Shown here piece by piece: positions 12,819 to 57,976 of a stretch of DNA of 64,000 nucleotides (positions are counted from its first letter, which is position 1; each line of letters starts with the position of its first letter). The stretch lies in assembly GCF_001039355.2 (NCBI RefSeq), contig NW_019774425.1, forward strand, positions 396,831 through 460,830, written 5' to 3'. This DNA comes from Lingula anatina. Lineage: Eukaryota > Brachiopoda > Lingulata > Lingulida > Lingulidae. The notes under the pieces are model-generated. The model was given only the letters and a program-made list of their open reading frames with translations. It was not told the DNA's origin and made no database searches. Made by a program: the position numbers and the translations under genes.

Positions 12819-15800
12819 TTATATCAGTCCTCTTCTCTTTTTATAGTCCTGTAAATTAAGGGATCTTCTTGGCCCGCCATCAGTACCACCTTGTGACTGA
12901 CGTGGTGTAACAATGACGGGAGCTGAAATGTCAAATGAAGTTGTGATCACATTTAATTCTTTCAAATTATCACAAACAAAATGATATACACTGAATGAAT
13001 GCAGACATTATCCAGAAACAGCAACTGTGATAGTGAAAACATGGACAGGATCAAGTTATCAAAATAATACATGGACGTTTAAATTATCTGAAAAAAAAAT
13101 TCAATAAAGCTGTTTCTGTACTTAACATACATATTACCACACAAAACTGCCTGGTTAAACTGAAGAAAACTCAAAATATTGTTTGACACTTAACCTTACT
13201 GGTAAAACAAAACAAATGTGTCAGACTGTGACAGAGAAACATTTCAAACAGTCACAGAAGATCAGAAGATCTAAAAAAAAAGGAAAAAAAAAAAAAAACT
13301 AGGAAAGAAAAGGAGAATTTTTCACTGAGTGTTTCACAGAACAACAATTTCACAGATAATCCTGTTTAATTAGATGTTATTTCCATGTGAGAGAAAAATC
13401 AGCAGCTCTCAAGTATCCAAACCAGTATGAGTGTGCTGCAATGGGTGTACTTACAAACTGTGGGTACATCGAGATCAATTTCGATGTTAAAATCATGCAC
13501 AGCAAACAAATCATTGGACTGTCTCCTGTCTGGAGGGGGTGCCATGGGGGTGCTCTTTGTGCCAGAGTCCACGACATCCTGAAAATATACAGCACACTTG
13601 AATATAAGTTATTCTAAATGATCCAGATATAAGGTTTACTAACAGTGTTCACTAATGTGGACATGTAGTTGTAAATATAGGTAGGTTTTAATCCCTGAAA
13701 AATGAAAGTCTTAACTAGGTATAAATGTCTGATTAAAATTGAATTTTTGGTCAAGTGCTTAAAATTGGCTTTGAATACACTTATTGTAAATAAAGTGCAA
13801 GCAAACACAACAACAACAATTCACTTACACTGGTATGCAAGTATTAAATCAGTTTTATCTTACATGCTTCCAAGGCAAATACTGAGCTGCACCATGAAGA
13901 AAAGAACTGTTGCTTTTAAGCTCATATGCAGGCTTACATGGTTAAGTGGTAAGGAGAATAATAATGTTCAAGTAAATCAAAAGGATTGCCTTTCACCCAC
14001 CTGTGTTTCCATGTCAATGGACTCTGCCCCAGGTTCTTCCTGTTGTAGTGTTAGAAAAATGTGTAAATAAAAACAGCCTGTATCACAACAAAATTGAAAA
14101 AGAACACCATTCTTGTCAGTGAAAATAGTGTTAGTGTGCACAAAAATATGTTAATACTTAAAAGAAAAACCAACTCTTGTGCTTTCAAATTCAAAGTGTA
14201 TCTGGATTTTAAACCTCTTATTCCTCAATTCAAAACATAATACACAAATCATTTAATAAAATGCCAAACCATAACAAAGCAGCTTTTAATTCAACAGCTC
14301 CCACTTGTCAGATCAACAAAAAGGTAAGTTAGGCAATTGAATGAGAACTGTCAATACCAAATCCAACCAATCAAATTACATATCCAGATGTCAGCTCACT
14401 GTACCACTGCCAAATCCTACCTCTGCATCTTTCTTTACTTCTGTCATCTTCTTAACTGCAGCTTCTAGTTTTTTTCTCGTCTCTTCATCAATTTCTTGAT
14501 CTCTAGTCTGAAGTTTATAAAATTCCAGATAAATATTTTAATGTTAGCATTAAGTTGTGCAATGCATAAAACATAAAACACTTTGCTTTTAATAGTAAGA
14601 TATTCATAATAAGTAACAAGAGTTATAAATTAAATAAGCTTGATCACTCTATTGTGGTGGTGGAAAATATCATATATTTTTACTTTCTAGTTGATATCTC
14701 AGTTTCATTTATATAAGAAGAAACCTCAAGATGTTTTCTCTAATTTTCAAGGAACATAATCTATGACTTTTTCTCTTTCAAAACCAGTCTAAATACCTTT
14801 GTGACAAGTGTGGGTCGACACTGCCTCCTGGTGAAGGGGTCTGCCTTGGCATTTTTCATCTCCGCTACCTCACGTTTACAAGCCTCTTCAGATGCCACTA
14901 TGTTCTGCTGCCTATTCCTCTGGTTAATCCAGCTATATAGAAGAAGGCAAGAATGTATTTTTATATTGCAAAATATTTCTACTCTCTAATCCAACATTGT
15001 CAAACAGCTTGCACGTAAAGCAAAACATTCTTTTCATTTGCAATTTCGTGATGTGTATCTCATACAAACAAATTTAGCTTTTCATATTCCAATACTCATA
15101 ATAACAATCAAGCTGAAAAATTGCCAACAAAACCCTTCTTCAAGCAGATCTTTTTTCATGAACATTTATTTGGTACAAGCATATTTACCCTATTCAGCTG
15201 TTTTACCTGACAGAACTGATATTGCTAGTTCTCCTCCTATCCAGCTCCGTGGCCCTCTCCTCTAGTTCTTCTAACTGCTGTTTGACCTGCCTCATGGTCT
15301 CTTGATCACCATCTAGTTCGGCAGTGTCCTGGTGATACACATGTATGTTAATTACTTATTATCCTAATTGTTTATTCATTATGACTATCGAAATATAAAA
15401 GCTTCAAAAATTAATTAATTTTCATCAAAACATCACATTTTAAAAGCAAAGTATTCTGACATTTCACTTTGATGCAAGCAAGGTGATACATATGACAAAT
15501 CTATAAATGAAAAGCTCTTTATTGTACTGAGAAGAAATTTCTTTTTTCTTTAAAGCGACATGTATTTTGAGTAACTTTACCTTCATTTTTATAAGCTGAG
15601 TTTTCTTCATTGCATAATTGTGAGGGTTTTTTCTAAATCTCTGTTTTTCTTGGACAATCTTAAGAAAAAAAAACAATAAATATCACTTAATATTATTCTG
15701 TTAACTTAAGTATCTAATATTGCACTGAACCATTTCAAAACATATAATAATTATAATCATTATTTAAAAAAAGTAAATAGAAAAGGGCACAATATATCCA

Positions 15801-18800
15801 TGGTTTAAGGGGTAATGTATGTCACCTCTTCAATGTCATCCTCCTTGAGGTTGTAATTTAATGCTTCCCTTATTTCTTTTGATTTACGATTCACTTCATC
15901 CACTGTAGGTAATTGTAAACCAGCCAGCATCATGGTCTCTTTCCATTTGAAGAACTCTGTGTCTGTCCACTCTTGATTGGAAATAAACTCTAGCCTGTAA
16001 ACTCTCTCTGCCTCGCCATGCCTTAGGGACAAAGCAAAGTGTCATATTAGTGAAGAAATGAAAAATCTTGAGAAAGGCATTAACTTTTTTTTTAAAGTGT
16101 CATATAACTGAAGAAATATCCTGAGAAAGATATTAACTTAAAAAAGGAAGAAGACAAAAGCTAGATACATAAAAAACAGGATCAACAAAGCAAATACCTA
16201 AGTTTCAGTCCTTTGTTTGTTCTTGTGGTACCTAAGGCATATATTTTGGCAGTTTCCACAGCTTCTATAATCTCAGCAACCTGCAATAAGGTAAAGCTCC
16301 TATTTAGAAACTGCAGTGCAGCTTGCTCAACAATCTTTTTCAAAAGAAAAAAAATGAATGGTGTCTTCTTTTGAGGACTGAATCAATCTCACATCTGGGA
16401 CTACGCCCTTGTGCAGATAGCCTTTTACCTCTCACGCCAACCCATCAACTCACTGCCACTCTACCTAACCCAACATGGAATTTTTGTAATTATTAGACTT
16501 CTCTTTTTCTCTTTGCTTCAGGACTTACCCTATACACTGCTCTGCCATCATGGTTGCCAATTCCAACACGTACATAACACCCTTTGACCACTTTGTTGAA
16601 GAAAGGCATGTGGCACCATCTAATAGATAAATAGTGGGTTTACATTAAAAGTGATAAACTGATACAGTCATCATCTTATCTGGATTTGTTATTAAACATT
16701 TTCTAAGAAAAGTGTTCATATATATAATCTTAATATTTTAAGAAGTTCATTAATGTATTTTTATGAGCAGAATTAAATGATCCCACTTACTTCTCCATTT
16801 TAAACCTGGATAGTTTTATTTTTATCAAATCTTCCTTGTTAGCAATGAACTGTGGTTTCTTAGATTTTTTTGTTGCTTCACTGTCTGATCTACAAAATAA
16901 AAAGAACAATGTTTGCTATTTGTAAATAATAGTAAAAGTACAGAATACTGATGGAGATATAATTACTGCAGAAAACCAGAACTGTAACCTTTGAATTATC
17001 TAAATTTGCTTTCAAAACCAAAAATAATCATGCCATACTCAAAAATTAAAGATTTTAAAGAAAAACTTACTCCTCTCCCTCTGAGTCTGATTTAAATGAA
17101 GATCTGGAACTGGCATCTGAATCTGTCAGGGAAGATGAGGAGGAGGATGATGATTTTCTCTTGTGTTCAGTCTCTTCTTTGTCCTTGTCTCTGTCTTCAT
17201 CGTCGTCATCATCATCATCATCAGAGTAAATATCATCCACATTGACCCGCTGTTTTTTGGCCTGCTGTTGCTGAAGTTCAGCTAAGTGGCAAATGAGGAA
17301 AATTGGCAATGAAAAAGATCCACTATCATAAACAAGTTTAGTATTAAGATTATCATTTTCACATTTAAAATCATCCAGGCTTTCAGGACGTGAAATACTT
17401 AGAATCAGTTTCCATGCTTCAATACAACTATCTTGATTTATCAATTAATTCTTACTCAAAGAGCAAATTGTTTGCTCTCTTTTTGCATTATCTTTCTTAC
17501 TGACTGCACTAGAAAACAAACAATCAAATATATGTAACATCAGTCGTGAAGTTATAGAACACACCTCTTTTCTTTTCCTTTTCTTCTCTTCTTGCCTTGA
17601 GGTCATTTAACGCTGACATTTTCTTACTGTCCTTTTTATCTTCTATTGCCTTCTTTCTTTCCAAGCTCTTCTGAGTAGTAGACTTGCCCAGAACTGCATC
17701 TGAAGATGCTTTTTTCTCTTTTTTACGTTCTTCTTTCTCTTTTTTCCTTAATTTCTTTTCAATTTCCCACCTATAAAAACAGTGAAGATAAGACAATGTA
17801 AAACAAAAGTTTAAAAAAAAATTCAGCATTTGACTAACATTATATTTAACATTCATTCATGGTCATTTCTTCCTGGGTAGAATGCAACAATAATACTTTA
17901 AAATGTGAGGTAAATAAATAATTTTTGAAAATATACGATATCCAATGCATTGCTGCTATGGACATATTGAAAATGTACAATAATCCACCACTAAAAGTAA
18001 TTCTGCAGTATATTTATATCTTCTTATTTATTGTTGTCTCAAAAAATATTGACTAAGGACAAAATGAAATCTTACCTGGTCTTCATCACTTCTCGCTTTT
18101 CTATCCTGTGAAACAGTTCTTGTTCTCTTTCTATTTCTGTCATCTGTTCCAGTCTTTTTCTGTCCTCTTCATCTCCCATTAAGTTTTCATCCAAGCCATC
18201 ATCAAACTGCTCTGAGCCACTACTGGACCCACTGTCTGAATCTGACACTTCTCCTGGAATATAAATCCTTTTCATATTTGGCATTCTTGCTGTAGACTGG
18301 CTATTTTGCATTTCAAAGTATGTATTCATATATTTGTGCTGAGGCAGGACTGTAGTGTACCCATCTTCACAGCAATTAAATAGCTAAACTAACATATTTG
18401 AATAAAGCTAATAATGGACGCTTCATTGCCTTATAACTTTTAATTTTCTTTGTTGATGGCTAGAGTCTGAGACATATCCCTTTTAAAGTAAATATTTGAT
18501 ACCCGTGTTCAAAAGTTCTATTTTTATCTGAATAGAAAATACATGGAATGTAACCATTAAAGTATTAAAAAGGCACATTTATACGGAAATTTTTCAGTAT
18601 AAGCCTGAATGCTATCGTCAGTGAGTGCCACTGAACTGTTAATATACAAGAAAAAAATCAGCAAGTTTTTATCTGCAATCAATCAGTTTCTGGCACTGCT
18701 TCTCATGTGACTTATACTTACTTTTGAGTGCAAATTTTGTTGACTAAAAGCAATATGGAATAAAAATCTTGCTGAGAAGAGCACCTCTATGGGGTTTGTC

Positions 18801-19856
18801 CTAGGTCTCCCTTTTTTACTCACCCTCTTCAGGTTCTGAGTTTTGTTTGGGACCAGCATCATCTTCACTGTCTGATGACACTGCAGACTTTTTCCTATTC
18901 TTCTTAAGTGTTTTGGATTTCTTCCTCTTCTTGTTTTTGGTACCAGATGTCCACTGAAGATAACAATGAATTAGTGAGATAACCTTATAAGCAGGGAATT
19001 TATCTGAGATGTTGCAATTAATCTCATTATAATTTTTTCAGTACACAAGCTTCTTTTTATTACACTTATTAGCTTCTTTTTTTATTACACTTATTATACA
19101 ATAATCAATCCCCACTAACATCTTGTTTTCAAAAAGTTCACATTCTATTCTGATAGGTAATACATTAATTAATTAAGAGTCTTTTGCCCAATACAACAAA
19201 ATAATAAATAGAAAGAGTGTCTATCACATCAGTAAAGTTTCATGGAAGATCTACATACTTCATCATCATCATCAGATGTTTCTGAATCAGAATCAGTGAC
19301 TGTTTTCTTTGCTGATATCTCTGCAGATGTGACAGTTTCATTGTCATTCTTTTTTCTCTTTGATAGTGCCTTCCAGTCCTATGTAAAGAATGTAAAACAA
19401 TGTACTAAGTAATAAACTATAGTATATATGCTATTTTTAATGAATATGACGTTAAAAGCAACGTTCTGCTTAAAATATCTGTTATCAAATGTTGAACACA
19501 TTTCTTACTAGCGTTTGCTTTTTAGTTTATCTAATGTTTGACATTAATCATTATATAAGCATCATAAGTAATTATATAATAAAAAGTCTTAAAACATATG
19601 AATAAATACTACTAGTTTCGATATATGACAATCTGGTGTACGTATTTCGTCCATTTAGGACTGTGGGAAAAATTGGATCTTGTAACAAACTTGAGCCGTG
19701 GCCCAGGAGAGAACCAGCCAGTCAGTCAGTCTTAGATAGGGCAATTAAATACTGCCAGATATGAAATTAACCAACCTCTTCCGAATCAGCCGGACTATCG
19801 CTGGCGTCACTGTCAGAGTCGATCAAGGCCCGACTCTGGGCCTTTCTTTTGACCAT
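12819..19856 (-). CDS. RTF1: RTF1, Paf1-complex subunit
   Basis: RNA polymerase II-associated Paf1-complex factor; the family promotes H2B ubiquitination and elongation and binds SPT5 through its Plus3 domain. Exons (minus, coding order): 19856-19776, 19378-19259, 18953-18824, 18253-18076, 17770-17565, 17281-17071, 16889-16791, 16619-16529, 16280-16198, 16021-15826, 15658-15581, 15328-15207, 14932-14797, 14507-14421, 14039-14001, 13578-13455, 12922-12819. The phases give 694 aa (vertebrate about 710). Residues 1-310 are highly charged: Ser/Asp-rich tracts, a Lys/Glu coiled-coil segment, an eight-Asp run and a poly-Ser run. The Plus3 domain starts at about 320 ([33 protein letters not shown], then [17 protein letters not shown]). 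The C-terminus is nearly invariant in the family: [15 protein letters not shown], then [16 protein letters not shown] and stop. The start MVKRKAQSR fits the family N-terminus. Divergent from ZFYVE1. Confidence 0.95.
18331..18376 (+). pseudogene. BBS1 last-exon fragment inside an RTF1 intron
   Basis: These 46 bases match 11433-11478, in the BBS1 terminal exon, at 40 of 46 positions by my count, with an uninterrupted 18-base block at the start. Homology begins one base inside the BBS1 exon, with no upstream intron sequence, and stops after the shared CACAGCAAT. It lies in the RTF1 intron between exons 18824-18953 and 18076-18253, antisense to RTF1. Far too short to be functional as BBS1 coding sequence. 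Confidence 0.7.
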
Positions 19857-20221
19857 TTCAAATTATCCCAAATCTTGTTGTTCACCGTGCGTTATTTTCG
19901 TGCTCTCTTTTCTGTCTGTGTGTCGCCACTTCCGGTATTATGAAGTCAATGCTTGACAGTGCAATAAACTTTAGATTTTCAAATATTACACCTGTTACAA
20001 ATCACTCAATGTACTTTAATAACTTTATTTATTTATTTTTTATTTATTCAAATATTGATTTTGATTTTTTGAATTACATTTTACATAAAAATATGAACAT
20101 ATTTCCGTCTCAGCCCGACGCTAATATTTAGAGAAACTTGTCATCGTCATCCTGATACGATATGTGAAATTTATAACCTTTAACCCAGTTTCATCACCGT
20201 AAAATATATCTGCACCGAGTT
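19857..20221. promoter_or_regulatory. Divergent promoter between RTF1 and ZFYVE1
   Basis: Only 365 bp separate the two start codons. A CACTTCCGG at 19928-19936 is a good ETS/GABP-type site, typical of TATA-less housekeeping promoters. I see no convincing TATA box positioned for either gene. Transcription starts cannot be placed from sequence alone. Confidence 0.5.
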
Positions 20222-26090
<5,869 letters not shown>

Positions 26091-29000
26091 TAGGTTTTCT
26101 ATGTGCTTGTGTCTTTATGATGAAAGAAAGGAAGTTTCTTATTGTTGGTTCATTAGTTGCTTGATTTCTTATTCATTGGGTTTTCTTGATATAAAGTGGC
26201 TATTTAAAGTGCTGTCTTTTAACGCAGACTACAGAGTTTCTGGAATTAAGATTATGATAGTGTGATTTAAATAAAATATCATCTGCATGACAGATTTGAT
26301 GAAATGAAAGGAATCAAATGACTAGGCATTTATTACAGGAACATGTATTTTATTTACTTTATTATTATTATTATGTATAAAGGCAAGACCCTGAGAAGTA
26401 TTTTCAAGTCCTTTTATTTAGTCCTTAAGTAAAACAAGTTCTTTAGGTATATCCCTTTATTGCCAGAGTGCATATTTTCCTTATTTCAAGGTTTGATGAC
26501 TGTTGACCCATTTTGACATGACTATGCACATCCTAGATACTCAGTTGATTGTCCCATGCTTATTTTTTCCTCGCTATGTACTTCTTCGTGTGGAAATCAA
26601 CATCATGCTTGTGCTACTGCATGAAGTATTGTAGTGTTGTAGGTACACCAAAGTGTTGGGACTTTAAATTCCCACACATGAAAGCAGTCACCATTAAATA
26701 AATTTTTAAAACCTGTACTAATGGGCAAAATATTTAAAGAGGTTTAGATGCATGTTTACCGTGGTCTTTGTTACCTGTGTTGACCATAGGACCATATTTG
26801 TTAAATGATACATGGTGGGCCTTATGCTTGCTCAATTTACAGAAGTCTGATATGTAGGTCCATTTTAGATGTACAGCCAGTATTTGCTACTTCTTGTTTT
26901 CTGCTGAGTAGCCAAGCAGGCCTTTAGGCTGTTGAATTAGTCTTCTTAATCTTAACAAACTGAGGTCAATACAACCAGCTGTTGGTTGCAAGGTCCTGAC
27001 CTCTCTCTTGTTTTGATCACCTTGTGCTATATAAAGTGGAGGACCCTTTGAAATAGCTGTAGTACTAAGTTCTTAGTACTACCTCGTCCTTGCTCCTGTT
27101 GGGTCAATTTGAAAACTATTTTGATTGAAAAATATTTGCGGGTATTTAGTATGTTTAGCAACAAATTAATATATATGCTAAAAGTAAATTTAACAGTAGG
27201 CATTGATTTGAAATGGCCATTTCAATATATTTAATTTATTGTTAAAATTCATAATTTTGACACATTAGTGGTCAAATTAAGAAATCTTATAACAAGTGTC
27301 TTAAAGATTCTGTTAAAAGTTAGATTGTAAGATGCATACATCAAATTCAGCAGGTGCTAGAAGTTTTTACTGATAAGATGACACTTCCATTTGTAAAAAG
27401 AAAAATCTGTAATTCTAAATCTGTACACTCTATCTAAGTTGAAAATTAATTTCCTGAGATATTTATAACATTTAGTACCACTTCTTGTTAGGTGTGTAGT
27501 AGAAAATTGTACATATCTGTTGTTGCCAAGTTGCTTTTATGAATTTTTCTGACTTTGGCAGATGGAAATAAATTTTAATAGATGGATTCAAATGCCTATA
27601 AATTGCCTGTGAACAGCTATAACCTTTCCTCAAAATATCTGTGGATCAGAGATGAAAGTTTAAGTGTAATCTGCAATATTCATCCAATGGTTGTTAACAT
27701 ATTTAAAGTACAAAAACAGCTACAGATGAACATTGAGGGGCTCTGTGTTGATTTGATCATTTTAATGAGGTTAAGTGGTGGTTTGAATAATTTAATTCCA
27801 CACGTGGCTATATGGGTGTGCACAATAAATTGTAAGCATTGAACTTCCTGTTATATATTATATGTTGAGGAATAATTAGTAGAGTCACCATAAGAAGAAA
27901 GAACTCAAATTATTTAAACACAACAGGACGTTTATTCCTTACCCTATGTGATGCTACAAAGAGAGTTACAGTATGAAATGATCTTTGTGCTGAACATTTA
28001 CTTGCTTCTTGCACAGCCTAATAATAGCTAGCTGCTACTAGAAGATTGATAGATCAAAGTGGGCTCCCAAAATGCTTTGTCTTAATGTGTCTGTAATCCA
28101 ACAAATTACAACTATCAGACAAAGGATCAATTCCTAGCTTTTGTCAATAAAAAACTGATCAAAACACTGCATGGTTTGTCTTTAAATTTGTTCACAATTT
28201 AAAGATCTAACAGACCTACTGCTGAAGGTATTGTCACATATGCAGCAGTGTTATCTGCACTGAAATTGTAGTGTAATAGTAGTATCATTTCGACAATAAA
28301 GTATGAGGGGCTGCAAATGTTTTTTAATTAGACTTATAGGATAAATGTTATCAGAAAAAATAGTACCAATAAAACTGTGAAAAATAACCTCTTGTACTTT
28401 AAACTAGATCCATGCTGTGCAATATTCATTGGCGTGGCATTCAGGAAATGTTACTGTCAATATTACCGTTACATTGGTTCAGCATGTTCTGCACAATTCA
28501 GTCAACTAATCCACTGGTCCAGTCAAAAAAAGTCAATATCCAAGGATCAAGCTTTTCAAATACAGCAAACTAAGCAAAAGCTTTAAAATGTATAGCCACT
28601 TACTCAGCCAAAGTGTGTAAAAAAAACATCCAGTCAACAATATATAATATTTAGAAATAAAGACCCTTCATATATTCCCTTGGAAGTAGGGACTTTCATA
28701 TTACAAGAAATCAACAGTTTCTATCATAAATTCATAAATGCAAGCTCAGCAAATGAAAAGAAAAAAAATTGAAACTGAAATAATCAGCTTTTTCTTATGC
28801 TTAATTTAGACATTGGTATTCGAATAGATGAGAAAAAAAGGTGGCTGGTTACACAACCTTGCTATAATACTGAAAGGTAAATGGTCCAAACCACTTTAAG
28901 ACAAGTCAGTGTTCTTGCAAATATAAACATTTATCAAATACACAGTCTTTTTTAAATCTTAAAATAATAGCAGTCAGCATTAGCTTATCAAATGCAAAAG

Positions 29001-30271
29001 CATCAATATTAATCAAAAAGTGAAACCAATGTTTATCAGCCCCCCTTTGGTATCACTCCTTGTTGTTTTGCTTGAATTTTTATCAAATAATAAATTTTTA
29101 AGCACAGCAGCAACTTCATAAAATGTCCTAATAATAATGGTATCAAAAAGAAAAAAAAAGATAACAATAATGACAAATAAAAAATAAATAAAACAACATC
29201 CACTGTAGTCTTAGAGGTTTGCATTCAGCTGTGACATTTCATTAACACAAATAAATAACTTTATGTAGCTCAACCTTATAGTCCATTACACCACTGAACT
29301 CTGATTGCTGCATTTGAATGAAAATCAGTAGCTCCATGGTAAATCTTTCCATTGTATCAATGAAATATTCTAATACAGTATCTTTACACTTCAACTAAGA
29401 ATTGTGTTTCTATGAAAGCTACAAATATCAAAGTTAATATATACATGAATAATGCTATAATTCAAAGGCCATTCTGCTTTGACACAGATAGCTAAATCCC
29501 CCATATCTACACATTCAGTTCATCAGAGATGTATTTATATAAAATGGTTGAAGAGCAAGTAGCAATTGTCAAATAATTAATTGCCTTATACATTTGTGAT
29601 GTCTGACATTCCAATTATGTTATGACATCACACTGTACTTTAAGATGCAAACAGTCACTCTACTGTGTAGGCATTATTTTTCCTTCTTGTGCTGTAGCAT
29701 ATTTGCTGACACAGCAAAATGACAACAATCTAAGAGCAAAGTAAAATGTCCAAACAGCATCCAACACACATCCCTAGAGTTCATTCAATTTTACAAACCA
29801 GCAACATCATTCAACAGAAAGATCAGAAAATATGCATGTGACACATAAAAAAAACACTCTGTCAATAGACGAAGCTTGCCAGCCAAATGTTTTATCCTCT
29901 TGTGAACATTATGGGTTTGAAAATAATTAAAATCCTGATACCAATCCATATTATCTTCTGAAATTGTTTCAATTCCACCCTAAACATTGACTACATCCAA
30001 AAACCCACATTATACTGGAGAGTGAAATAAATCAAGAAATCATTCTACATTATCTTGAATATTGTTCAAGCAAAGAAAAATCAACATTATCTTGGAATAT
30101 CATTGAAGTCCTGTTTATAATGTACACTTTTCCAAAAAATTACTTTGAATGTTATAACAATCCACAATATCCTTGAAGAGATCTAATCCTGAAACCAAGC
30201 TACACTGTCATGAAAGTGATACGAAGCTAATAACATTCCAAGTCATCTTTGATAATATCTAAATCCTGACA
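26091..30271. other. Convergent 3' UTRs of ZFYVE1 (+) and Pellino (-)
   Basis: No coding exon seen. ZFYVE1 has AATAAA at 26270-26275 and another at 27824-27829. Pellino has AATAAA on the minus strand at 27936-27931. If the distal signals are used, both genes have 3' UTRs of about 1.8-2.3 kb ending within roughly 100 bp of each other near 27.85-27.93 kb. Confidence 0.45.
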
Positions 30272-56351
<26,080 letters not shown>

Positions 56352-57976
56352 CACAACTACCCAATAATGTAACTATATCTCATCCTACAAGTCTCAAAAA
56401 GGCAACATTGTGAGAAAAATCTCGAGTGAAAACAAACGAGCAACAAATGACCTAGTTCCTAACATGCAGAGTCACTCCTCGTACTTGAGTATCGTTTGCA
56501 CCGGATGTGCTTTCCCATATAAAAAGTGCGATTGCGTTTTTATAGTTTGTGTATTAGTAAATAAATAAATAAATAAATAAAATTTGAGTACGCAGTTTGA
56601 ATAGGAATAAAAAATTGTGTGGAGCAGACCCAGAATTAAAAAAAGGGGCCGAAAAAATGAACTTGTGATTTTGTTTAAAAATAATGGCAAAAGCAGGAAT
56701 GAAAAAGAGAGGCCAAAATGCAGACTCACAGGACCTGTCACGTGTACGGTCCGTTCTGCATGAACCATCCGTCCTGACCGATTGTACACGCAGCAAGGAC
56801 CAAATTATTTGAAGTTCTAGGTCCGCATTCCTAAAAATATGCCCCCCCCCCCCGCCCCTTTCACAAGAAATGGAAGAACGTCCTCACCAAATGCAAATTT
56901 TTAGAACGAAGAAAATGGGGTTTTCGGGTGGACCAAATGTTCCTGTGCTTATTTCAGTCGAACGCAGTTGGTGGTAAATACCCCATTAAATTTAGTTACT
57001 AACATGATTAGTATGTTTTGTCTTGTTCATGGAATATTAGCACAATCATGTTGAGATAGACACCGCAACCACCAGAGCAGCGCTCTCTAACACATTGTAG
57101 TAATATCAGCGCAGTGATTTTTCCCACCTTTGTATCTAACCTTTTTCAAAATCTCATTATATATTCCCACTTTTAATTGAAATGTGTTTCCTTTTTAATT
57201 ATTTAAAATGCTATTCCATTTGCATTTCTTATAAATATTACATTCAAACTGGGTACAAAGTTTTTGTATCAAAATGAAGCATGGTTTACAATTGATTAAT
57301 ATTTTAATAATTAAATATTATTAAAATATTAATCAATTGTAATATTTTAATAATTAAATATGCCATGCTTAAATCATCTTAAGTTCAGGCATTTAACCTG
57401 TCACTAAATAAATTTTTGTTATCTAATGGTGCAAGTAATGGTTTTGTAAAATGAACTGCACTTGTTTTAAAATACAGAAATGATTTTTCAGAAATGTTTC
57501 GCATAAATCAAAACTACCAATAACTCTTTAAACTGAAAATAAGACTTGTTCTAAATCCAATTTATTGGATCATTGGATGAAACTTTACAACAATTAGACC
57601 CAAGTTTCAATGGAGATACAGATGTGCAACTAGAAGAACACATTTACTATATATGTTCCCTTCTTGTGCACTATACATATGCACTATACAATATTTTATG
57701 TAGTATACATATGTACTATATTATTTATTAGAACAGTTACACATTTACAAATAACACTTTTACAATGCTCTAAGCCATTTCCAGTCACAATGTGACAGCA
57801 CATTTGGTACATACATTGTATTCTGCATTTTCTTCATCACATAATCTCACATTTGAAATTAGTTTCATGATCATCTTAAATAGTTTAAATAGTATACATG
57901 ATCAGTCAGGATCGATAAAGTCCATTGTACAGTATCATTCAATTAAAGTACAGCGTTCACTTCTGCTGACTTCCAA
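56352..57976. promoter_or_regulatory. Pellino upstream region and RALGAPB 3' flank
   Basis: 1.6 kb between the Pellino start codon and the RALGAPB stop, both genes on the minus strand. It must hold the Pellino promoter and the RALGAPB 3' UTR. There is a CACGTG-containing patch near 56735, a (TAAA)n tract near 56560-56580, a C-rich run near 56845, and an AT-rich inverted repeat at 57277-57370. No further coding exon seen. Confidence 0.45.
57277..57370. repeat. AT-rich inverted repeat
   Basis: A perfect palindrome at 57288-57340 (arms ACAATTGATTAATATTTTAA..., 24 bp, 5-bp spacer) is followed by a direct repeat of its inner part at 57341-57359. AAGCATGG and CCATGCTT pair at the outer edges. Confidence 0.75.

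Noticed and set aside
13702-14070. 122-codon plus-strand frame
   Set aside because: It runs across an RTF1 intron and, on the opposite strand, RTF1 exon 14001-14039; shadow frame.
17067-17444. Treating the whole 125-codon frame as one RTF1 exon
   Set aside because: Only 17071-17281 is coding; the upstream part is intron read through without a stop. The acceptor at 17281 has the correct phase with exon 17565-17770.
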